Shown here in pieces: positions 1-6,873 of a DNA stretch of 6,873 bases. How positions within the stretch are numbered: the first letter of the stretch is position 1; the number at the start of each line of letters is the position of its first letter. This stretch comes from Synergistaceae bacterium UBA1037 (GTDB lineage Bacteria > Synergistota > Synergistia > Synergistales > Synergistaceae): contig DCEE01000038.1 in the NCBI GenBank assembly GCA_002316795.1, positions 1 to 6,873 on the forward strand, written 5' to 3'. The translations under genes and the position numbers were made by a program. Below the pieces are notes generated by a model. That model saw only the letters and a list, made by a program, of their open reading frames with translations, did no database searches and was not told the DNA's origin.

Positions 1-426
1 AAATGGAAAAAGGAAAAAGAGGCCCGTGACATTGAAAAACGCGCGGCGGCTGATCCGGCGGCATTCTACAATTTTGACGACCACGAACCCGAAGTTGGTA
101 TAGATGATTTCAGCAAACTTGAGTTCAGGGTAGCGCTGGTCGAAAAGGTCGACATAGTGCCCAAGGCTGATAAGCTCTATATACTGAGCCTTGATCTGGG
201 TTATGAAAAGCGTACCATAGTTTCAAGCATCAGGGAGTTCTACAAACCCGAGGAGCTTGAAGGCAAAAAGATAGTGGTGCTGTGCAACCTCAAGCCCGCA
301 AAATTCCGTGGAGTCCCCAGCAACGGGATGCTGCTTGCCGCGGAGAGCCCGGATACCAGAAAGGAATCCCTGACGCTTCTGACGGTAATGGATGACTTCA
401 TACCGATAGGGAGCAGGATCCACTAG
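1..426 (+). CDS. metG: methionyl-tRNA synthetase, C-terminal end (5' partial)
   Basis: The frame is open from base 1 to the TAG at 424-426, giving 141 residues of a protein whose N-terminal catalytic part lies outside the window. A charged linker (residues 1-20) is followed by an EMAPII/Trbp111-type OB fold (about residues 35-141). Its signatures are KLEFRVA, VPKADKLY, a DLG strand at 65-67, NLKP at 96-99, FRGVPSNGMLLAA at 102-114 and the terminal PIGSRIH. In long-form MetRS this appended domain dimerises the enzyme and helps bind tRNA nonspecifically; the enzyme itself charges tRNA-Met in the cytoplasm. Nothing indicates truncation at the 3' end. A GTG at 157 could open a shorter frame, but it lies inside the OB fold, so it is not a real start. 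A free-standing Trbp111-like protein is the only alternative and is less likely, given the upstream charged linker and the metG-tatD neighbourhood. Confidence 0.93.
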   Translation, partial: KWKKEKEARDIEKRAAADPAAFYNFDDHEPEVGIDDFSKLEFRVALVEKVDIVPKADKLYILSLDLGYEKRTIVSSIREFYKPEELEGKKIVVLCNLKPAKFRGVPSNGMLLAAESPDTRKESLTLLTVMDDFIPIGSRIH

Positions 427-468
427 ACGATCCGGTTTTAGACCGTAACGAAAAACATAGAGACCGGC

Positions 469-519
469 CGTTCTCCCTTCTGAAGCTCCTTTAGCCCTTC
501 AGGGGGAGAGCGTTGCTTT
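469..519 (+). terminator. long hairpin after metG, probable (weak) intrinsic terminator
   Basis: A long stem (469-485 pairing with 497-512, one bulged C, two G-U pairs) closes on a loop of about 11 nt. It is followed by TTGCTTTA, a broken U-tract rather than a clean one. The stem is strong enough to stop or pause polymerase 43 nt after the metG stop codon. The poor U-tract means that some read-through into tatD is likely, and I see no convincing promoter between here and tatD. It could instead be an RNA-stability or processing element. Confidence 0.45.
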
Positions 520-546
520 ATAGGTGATCGCATGCTTTGCAGAAGG

Positions 547-581
547 GGGATCCGATCAGATCCCATAAACTGCGGGATCTG
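547..581 (+). promoter_or_regulatory. two mutually exclusive hairpins in the tatD leader
   Basis: The segment GATCCC (559-564) can pair perfectly with GGGATC upstream (547-552, six-nt loop). As part of the longer arm CAGATCCC (557-564) it can instead pair with GGGATCTG downstream (574-581, nine-nt loop). The two structures share the same strand, so they cannot form together, which is the layout of a simple attenuator or switch. The downstream, longer hairpin is followed by CCTTTGTC, a weak U-tract, about 40 nt before the tatD start. The pairings are visible; any regulatory role is inference. No riboswitch family is recognised here. Confidence 0.35.
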
Positions 582-620
582 CCTTTGTCGGACTCTGACA
601 GATATGAAAGGGAATAAGCC

Positions 621-3535
<2,915 letters not shown>

Positions 3536-3539
<4 letters not shown>

Positions 3540-3564
3540 CGAGGTTCGTTTACAATGCTATAAT
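3536..3564 (+). promoter_or_regulatory. sigma-70 promoter of tRNA-Pro
   Basis: A TTGACG -35 box (3536-3541), a 17-base spacer and a perfect TATAAT -10 box (3559-3564) place the transcription start near 3571, about six bases before the mature tRNA 5' end. The -35 box contains the TGA stop of the preceding gene (3537-3539). It is one of the two best promoters in the window and fits a highly expressed stable RNA. Confidence 0.9.
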
Positions 3565-3576
3565 TTGCGCTGCTTC

Positions 3577-3654
3577 CGGGGCGTAGCGCAGTCTGGTTAG
3601 CGCGCCTGGTTCGGGACCAGGAGGTCGGAAGTTCAAATCTTCTCGCCCCGACCA
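3577..3654 (+). tRNA. tRNA-Pro, anticodon CGG
   Basis: A complete cloverleaf can be folded by eye. The acceptor CGGGGCG pairs fully with CGCCCCG (3644-3650), followed by discriminator A and an encoded CCA. The anticodon stem CCTGG/CCAGG encloses the loop TTCGGGA, so positions 34-36 are CGG and the tRNA reads the proline codon CCG. Position 37 is G, as normal for proline tRNAs methylated by TrmD. The T arm carries GTTCAAAT. The D arm has the AGTCTGGTTAGC pattern. It is a single-gene transcript bounded by its own promoter and terminator, although read-through from sua5 could also reach it because no terminator separates them. Confidence 0.96.
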
Positions 3655-3667
3655 TCTCGAAATAATG

Positions 3668-3698
3668 CCCCCGGCAAATGCCGGGGGTTTTGTTTTTT
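3668..3698 (+). terminator. intrinsic terminator of tRNA-Pro
   Basis: A perfect eight-base-pair GC stem, CCCCCGGC with GCCGGGGG, has a four-base AAAT loop and is followed by TTTTGTTTTTT. It begins 13 bases after the tRNA CCA end. It separates the tRNA (and any read-through from the upstream operon) from smpB. Confidence 0.95.
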
Positions 3699-3714
3699 AG
3701 GTGTTTTTCCATAT

Positions 3715-3743
3715 TTGACTAATGCTGTTCATTCTGGTATAGT
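3715..3743 (+). promoter_or_regulatory. sigma-70 promoter of smpB
   Basis: TTGACT (3715-3720) and TATAGT (3738-3743) are separated by 17 bases, directly after the tRNA-Pro terminator. The expected transcription start is near 3750, leaving a leader of only about 14 bases that is little more than the ribosome site. It probably also serves ssrA. Confidence 0.85.
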
Positions 3744-3751
3744 CTCCACGT

Positions 3752-3758
3752 GAGGTGA
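3752..3758 (+). promoter_or_regulatory. ribosome binding site that sets the smpB start
   Basis: GAGGTGA matches the anti-Shine-Dalgarno well and lies five bases before the GTG at 3764. An in-frame GTG at 3755 is itself inside this element and only about five bases after the predicted transcription start, so it is unlikely to be the initiation codon. Confidence 0.75.
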
Positions 3759-3763
3759 TTTCT

Positions 3764-4231
3764 GTGCCTGAGGATAAGACCGTCGCTCAAAACCGTAAAG
3801 CGCGGCATGAGTACTTCATAGTAGAATCTTTTGAAGCCGGACTGGTCCTTTCGGGAACAGAGATCAAATCAGTAAGGGAAGGCCAGGTAAACCTCAAGGA
3901 CGGATTCGCCAGAGTAGAGAACGGAGAGTTATGGCTTTACAACGTTCACATATCACCCTACGAAAAGGGAAGCTACTACAACAAAGAACCTTTGAGGCCG
4001 AGGAAACTTCTCGTCCATAAGTCTGAGATCAGGAAACTTCTGGCAAAAACAAGAGAAAAAGGTCTTACGCTCGTGCCTCTGAAGATATACATCAAGCAGG
4101 GAAGATGGGCGAAGTGCGAAATCGCCGTAGCAAAAGGCAAACAGCTCCATGACAAAAGAGATACTGCAGCAGAGAAGGATGCCAACCGCGAAATGGAGCG
4201 GGCTATCCGCAACAGGTCGCGCGAAGGCTGA
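3764..4231 (+). CDS. smpB: SsrA-binding protein SmpB
   Basis: A 155-residue protein of normal family length. SmpB binds the tRNA-like domain of tmRNA, mimics the missing anticodon arm and escorts it into ribosomes stalled on mRNAs without a stop codon. The OB-fold core shows [10 protein letters not shown] (10-19), GTEIKSVR (31-38), then NLKDGFARV and the conserved [10 protein letters not shown]. The C-terminal segment [10 protein letters not shown] (123-132) includes the conserved GK and H129 that enter the decoding centre. A basic, helix-forming tail follows ([14 protein letters not shown]), which lies in the mRNA channel. GTG at 3764 is chosen over the in-frame GTG at 3755 on ribosome-site spacing; the longer form would add only three residues. 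Its RNA partner ssrA lies 48 bases downstream on the same strand, so the two components of the rescue system are likely made from one transcript. Confidence 0.97.
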   Translation: MPEDKTVAQNRKARHEYFIVESFEAGLVLSGTEIKSVREGQVNLKDGFARVENGELWLYNVHISPYEKGSYYNKEPLRPRKLLVHKSEIRKLLAKTREKGLTLVPLKIYIKQGRWAKCEIAVAKGKQLHDKRDTAAEKDANREMERAIRNRSREG

Positions 4232-4250
4232 TCATCTGCAGTATTGAAAG

Positions 4251-4272
4251 CGAGCCCGGATAATCCGGCTCG
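4251..4272 (+). repeat. inverted repeat between smpB and ssrA
   Basis: CGAGCC (4251-4256) pairs with GGCTCG (4267-4272); inside it, GGA pairs with TCC around TAA, leaving one bulged C. It ends eight bases before the mature tmRNA 5' end and has no U-tract, so it is not an intrinsic terminator. It could be a processing signal for the smpB-ssrA precursor. It also contains GATAAT (4259-4264), but no -35 box lies at suitable spacing. Confidence 0.5.
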
Positions 4273-4279
4273 TACATAA

Positions 4280-4634
4280 GGGGACGTATGGTTTCGACAG
4301 CAGGTTGGAGGATCGGGAGGAGCGGGTCGAGGATGGGGAATCCTCGTTAATCCGGCTCCAAAACAATAATCGTCAATAACGATTACGCACTCGCTGCTTA
4401 AGTAAGCGGCGCGCTCTCTAAAGCTTCCGTCATCGGGCTTTAGAAGAGTGTCACAAAGATGGCTGGGACATCTTCAGCGCTTTCTGGGAGAGGTTCGAGA
4501 CTCTAGGGAAGGCTGGGAAATGCGGATCCTGTCTTTGGGAGCCGCAGATCCGAGATCAAATCAGAGACTACACTCGTAGTGCCTCCCAGATCGGCCCCTG
4601 TTGGACCGGAGTTCGAATCTCCGCGTCTCCACCA
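4280..4634 (+). ncRNA. ssrA: transfer-messenger RNA (tmRNA, one-piece)
   Basis: About 355 nt, the usual size for a one-piece tmRNA. The 5' end GGGGACG pairs with CGTCTCC near the 3' end (one G-U), followed by discriminator A and an encoded CCA, making the alanine-type acceptor. The 5' section has the characteristic GGTTTCGACAG, and the T arm is CGGAG-TTCGAAT-CTCCG. The mRNA-like part starts after the hairpin CGAGGAT/ATCCTCG (4328-4346) and an A-rich single strand, then ends in TAA at 4399-4401 within the hairpin GCTGCTTA/TAAGCGGC (4393-4410). The remaining 220 bases hold further helices and presumably the downstream pseudoknots, not resolved here. It tags incomplete proteins for proteolysis and releases stalled ribosomes with SmpB, encoded just upstream. 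I see no strong promoter of its own, so it probably depends on the smpB promoter. An RNase P cut at 4280 is expected. Confidence 0.95.
4372..4401 (+). other. tmRNA proteolysis-tag reading frame, predicted VNNDYALAA
   Basis: The frame ending in GAT TAC GCA CTC GCT GCT TAA reads DYALAA, the classic degradation-tag end recognised by ClpXP-type proteases. The resume codon is placed at GTC (4372-4374) because it follows AAAACAATAATC, which lines up with the E. coli AAAAAATAGTC just before its GCA resume codon, including the TA-TC positions that set the frame. With the alanine carried by tmRNA, the tag would be A-VNNDYALAA. The frame stays open further upstream (SKTII before VNN), but the start of that stretch, TCC at 4357-4359, can pair with 4319-4321, making a resume there less likely. 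Confidence 0.65.
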
Positions 4635-4642
4635 ATAACTCA

Positions 4643-4670
4643 ACAGACCCTGTAATGGGTCTGTTTTTTT
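4643..4670 (+). terminator. intrinsic terminator of ssrA
   Basis: ACAGACCC (4643-4650) pairs perfectly with GGGTCTGT (4657-4664) around TGTAAT and runs straight into seven Ts. It starts nine bases after the tmRNA CCA end and closes the smpB-ssrA unit. Confidence 0.95.
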
Positions 4671-4808
4671 GTGTGAGTTTGATGATCCAAAATAACCGCA
4701 GGGATGGGTGATATGTATTTATTGCAATCATTTATAATTGGCATGATCAAACAGAAACTTCGGTAATTTTCAAAGTCCGGCTGACAAGAAACGACCATAC
4801 CAATGTTC

Positions 4809-4837
4809 ATGACAGTCTTGTGTAGAAAGCTGATAAA
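4809..4837 (+). promoter_or_regulatory. candidate promoter of the diguanylate cyclase gene
   Basis: ATGACA (4809-4814, five of six to consensus) and GATAAA (4832-4837, four of six) are 17 bases apart, predicting a start near 4844 and a leader of about 65 bases. It is the best-spaced pair in the spacer but clearly weaker than the tRNA-Pro and smpB promoters. Confidence 0.4.
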
Positions 4838-4896
4838 TATTAACAAAATGAATAAACGCAGCAAAGCATGATCATCAAAATCTTTTTTTTGAAAGC

Positions 4897-4900
4897 AGGA
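4897..4900 (+). promoter_or_regulatory. ribosome binding site that sets the cyclase start
   Basis: AGGA (4897-4900) lies eight bases before the ATG at 4909. The other in-frame ATG, at 4900, abuts this element with no spacing, so 4909 is preferred; the difference is only three residues. Confidence 0.55.
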
Positions 4901-4908
4901 TGCCGGGC

Positions 4909-6534
4909 ATGCCTAAAACATTCAAAACAGACAATTACTTTTTTTCTCTGCTAATTATATTTATTTTAACTATGACCATACTTGTCCTTTCATTATCTGT
5001 GTACAAGCAGAAGGACGTTGTCAACGATAAAAATTTTTTGGAACAAAACCAGGCTGCACTTGTTAAAATAGGCAGAGACCTCACTATAAGCGAATTAGAA
5101 CAAATAGTGACCGATATCAAATACTTGAACACCAGTCCGTTATTTTTGGAATATTTAAATAATGGCATGGATAAAAATAATGTTGAAAACGAGTGGGAGG
5201 TATTTTCTCGCACCAAGATGAAATACGATCAACTGCGTTATTTGGACAGCGAGGGAAATGAATTACTGCGGGTAAATTTTAATAACGGACGACCTGAAAT
5301 AATCCCGGAAGACCGACTCCAGAATAAAAAAGACAGATACTATTTTACCGAGACTATCAAACTTGGCCCCGGGGAAATATATATGTCAAAATTTGATTTA
5401 AACATTGAGGGCAATTTAATAGAACAGCCGGAAAAACCGATGATACGCTTCGGTGTTCCAGTCTTTGATAAAAAAAATGTCAAAAGAGGCGTATTTGTTG
5501 CGAATTATTTAGGTGAAAAAATCAGGCACAAGCTTATTAATTTAGCTGACAGCACTACCGGAAACCTTCAGCTTATAAACAAGGATGGCTATTGGCTTGC
5601 GGGCCAGGATAAAGAAAAAGAATGGGGATTTATGTACCCGGGGAGAGAAAAACACACCTTTAAAAATTTATTCCCGTCAGAATGGGAACGTATAACCAAA
5701 GAAAAGAAAGGGCATTTTTTTACCCAAAATGGATCCTTCACATTCGATACGATCAATCCTAAAGAAGAGCTTCAAAAAATGTTGAGAAATGAAGGCGATA
5801 CATTATCAGAAATCAACGTGTCTGATATTCAGTGGACCATAGTGTGCCATATATCAGACAAAATATTTTATTACGCAAATGACAAAAACACTTTTATATT
5901 AAGCATCAAAAAAACACTGCAGACTCCATTGATCACCATAAGTTTCATTCTGCTGTCACTCCTTTTTTCCGTCATATCAGTACTATATCTGTCGGGAAAT
6001 AATAAGATCAAAATAATGGCTACCTATGATGCAATGACCGGTTGTCTGAACAGAGCAACAGGAATGCGGATGCTTGAAGATCTTATTCGGCAAAAGAACG
6101 ATATTATTATCTGTTTTATTGACATTAACGGATTAAAGGAAATAAATGATGTGCTTGGTCATGAACAGGGAGATGCACTGATCCTAAACTCTGTAAAAAT
6201 TATAAAGGAGAATATCAGGGAAGAAGATCTGTTGATAAGACTTGGCGGTGATGAATTTTTAATATGTTTCGTCAATATGGACATTGATCAGGTCAATAAA
6301 ACATGGCTCAGGGTATTGGATAAAATTAAGCTTGCAAACGAAGAAGATAAACCATACATAATCAGTCTGAGTCACGGTATCGCTGAAATTAAAAAGTCTG
6401 ACCGCAATATGCTCGATGAATTGATAAGAGAGGCCGACATTATGATGTACGAAGAAAAAAGATCGATCAAGTCACCAGATTTCAGTGTGATCAAGAAAAA
6501 ATTAATATTAGGCCAGTCTGATAATGTGATATAA
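4909..6534 (+). CDS. membrane sensor diguanylate cyclase (double-PDC sensor + GGDEF)
   Basis: A 541-residue protein that should make c-di-GMP from two GTP. A membrane helix (about 13-31) and a large extracytoplasmic sensor (about 32-335) come first. The sensor has the LuxQ/dCache-type PDC pattern YDQLRYLD (106-113), ELLRVN (118-123), RYYF (143-146), FDLNIE (162-167) and MIRFGVPVFD (178-187), then a second PDC lobe. A second helix (341-362) leads straight to the GGDEF domain (about 370-520): YDAMTGCLNR, FIDINGLKEIND (403-414), HEQGD (418-422), the intact active motif LGGDEF with GGDEF at 446-450, and ADIMMYEEK near the end. The inhibitory I-site R437-E-E-D440 sits the canonical five residues before GGDEF, so product feedback is expected. 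There is no EAL or HD-GYP domain. It is clearly AT-richer than the genes on both sides, with many AAA, AAT, ATA and TTA codons, which suggests acquisition by transfer. The sensed ligand cannot be told. Confidence 0.93.
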   Translation: MPKTFKTDNYFFSLLIIFILTMTILVLSLSVYKQKDVVNDKNFLEQNQAALVKIGRDLTISELEQIVTDIKYLNTSPLFLEYLNNGMDKNNVENEWEVFSRTKMKYDQLRYLDSEGNELLRVNFNNGRPEIIPEDRLQNKKDRYYFTETIKLGPGEIYMSKFDLNIEGNLIEQPEKPMIRFGVPVFDKKNVKRGVFVANYLGEKIRHKLINLADSTTGNLQLINKDGYWLAGQDKEKEWGFMYPGREKHTFKNLFPSEWERITKEKKGHFFTQNGSFTFDTINPKEELQKMLRNEGDTLSEINVSDIQWTIVCHISDKIFYYANDKNTFILSIKKTLQTPLITISFILLSLLFSVISVLYLSGNNKIKIMATYDAMTGCLNRATGMRMLEDLIRQKNDIIICFIDINGLKEINDVLGHEQGDALILNSVKIIKENIREEDLLIRLGGDEFLICFVNMDIDQVNKTWLRVLDKIKLANEEDKPYIISLSHGIAEIKKSDRNMLDELIREADIMMYEEKRSIKSPDFSVIKKKLILGQSDNVI

Positions 6535-6595
6535 AACGACGATGTTTTCTGCTTAAAACTAATGTCGATCAAAAGCCGGAAAAGGTGAAGGATCA

Positions 6596-6871
6596 ATGGA
6601 CGGATGCAAGATCTTTTCGATAATAGTTGGCTTGATCTATATGGCGGTATTGGGAGTCACGGTCAATTTTAGAGAAGCCGGGAAGGCCGTTGTTCTCGAT
6701 CTCATTATTGCGCTTGTCTTTGGCGGGGCCTGGCTCTTTGGGAAGAGATTCTTTAAAGCGGAAGAGGATGCAGGGGCAAAGGTATGGGCTGTTGTAGTTG
6801 TGATCGCTCTTGCCCTTTTTACGATCGTTATGCTCAATATTTTCTCGTCCCAGGGCCGCTTCAGCTTTTGA
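6596..6871 (+). CDS. small three-helix membrane protein, unknown function
   Basis: I do not recognise this 91-residue protein. Three hydrophobic segments are visible, about 6-23, 31-49 and 63-83, with a short charged loop NFREAGK between the first two and KRFFKAEEDAGAK between the second and third. The tail SSQGRFSF is short. It has no signal-peptidase or lipobox motif and no known catalytic motif. The ATG at 6596 is preceded by AAGGTGA at seven bases and AAGGA at three, a good ribosome site that supports a real gene. The base composition returns towards that of the translation genes and is unlike the AT-rich cyclase 61 bases upstream. No terminator is seen in that gap, so co-transcription with the cyclase is possible; a poorly supported TATAAA overlaps the cyclase stop. 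The stop TGA lies two bases from the end of the window, so the downstream context is unknown. Confidence 0.75.
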   Translation: MDGCKIFSIIVGLIYMAVLGVTVNFREAGKAVVLDLIIALVFGGAWLFGKRFFKAEEDAGAKVWAVVVVIALALFTIVMLNIFSSQGRFSF

Positions 6872-6873
6872 CC

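Larger units (their letters stand above)
4671..4908. other. AT-rich spacer between ssrA and the diguanylate cyclase gene
   Basis: I see no gene here. A minus-strand frame (4640-4864) begins with TTG, lacks a ribosome site and runs over the ssrA terminator. The spacer holds a 10-base inverted repeat, TTTGATGATC (4678-4687) and GATCATCAAA (4870-4879). It also has a direct repeat GCATGATCA (4741-4749 and 4866-4874), a lone TATAAT at 4733-4738 without a -35 box, and a run of eight Ts (4883-4890) with no stem before it. No known riboswitch, including the c-di-GMP GEMM types, is recognised. Confidence 0.6.

Noticed and set aside
431..460. preQ1-I-riboswitch-like look: small stem CGGT/ACCG followed by an A-rich tail, upstream of an operon containing tgt
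   Set aside because: The loop (TTTAG) has only five bases, too short for the L1/P2 pseudoknot of preQ1-I, and the conserved cytosine-containing loop and ACUAA-type tail are missing.
4485..4505. GGTTCGAGACTC inside ssrA resembling a tRNA T arm, suggesting a second tRNA or attachment-site duplicate
   Set aside because: There is no matching acceptor or anticodon arm, and it lies within the expected pseudoknot region of tmRNA.
4733..4738. Perfect TATAAT in the spacer as the cyclase promoter
   Set aside because: No TTGACA-like box lies 16-18 bases upstream, and it would give a leader of over 160 bases; the pair at 4809/4832 fits better.
4640..4864. Minus-strand frame of 74 codons with a hydrophobic start in the spacer after ssrA
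   Set aside because: It starts with TTG, has no ribosome site and ends inside the ssrA terminator; the hydrophobicity reflects AT-rich DNA.
4883..4890. Run of eight Ts before the cyclase, possible terminator
   Set aside because: No stem of useful length precedes it; only the short TGATCA palindrome is nearby.

Overview
The window is bacterial chromosome, mostly core translation and tRNA-maintenance genes, all on the + strand. Protein style (MetRS with a C-terminal tRNA-binding domain, a tatD-tgt-sua5 gene run, smpB beside one-piece ssrA, a double-PDC sensor diguanylate cyclase) would fit an anaerobic diderm such as Synergistota or a Firmicutes relative. That placement is an inference from general impression and nothing in the window proves it.

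Layout. 1-426 is the 3' end of metG (methionyl-tRNA synthetase). A 194-nt leader rich in hairpins (427-620) separates it from an overlapping gene run: tatD (621-1442), tgt (1435-2556) and a Sua5-type threonylcarbamoyl-AMP synthase (2553-3539). A near-consensus sigma-70 promoter whose -35 contains the sua5 stop codon drives tRNA-Pro(CGG) (3577-3654), which ends at a strong intrinsic terminator. A second near-consensus promoter starts smpB (3764-4231), followed 48 nt later by ssrA/tmRNA (4280-4634) and another strong terminator. After an AT-rich spacer comes a membrane sensor diguanylate cyclase (4909-6534), visibly AT-richer than its neighbours, then a small three-helix membrane protein of unknown function (6596-6871).

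How the genes relate. The first two thirds of the window is a chain of tRNA-centred functions: charging (MetRS), anticodon base exchange at G34 (Tgt), t6A37 precursor synthesis (Sua5), a tRNA gene, and ribosome rescue by SmpB-tmRNA. TatD is a metal-dependent hydrolase/exonuclease that commonly sits beside metG. The diguanylate cyclase makes the second messenger c-di-GMP in response to an unknown periplasmic cue; it has no visible functional link to the translation genes, and its composition and its position directly 3' of tmRNA (a frequent integration site) suggest later acquisition.

I see no CRISPR array, insertion sequence, phage gene, toxin-antitoxin pair or defence system. The observations most worth checking are the predicted tmRNA tag with a valine (GUC) resume codon, the mutually exclusive hairpins ahead of tatD, and the AT-rich cyclase next to tmRNA.
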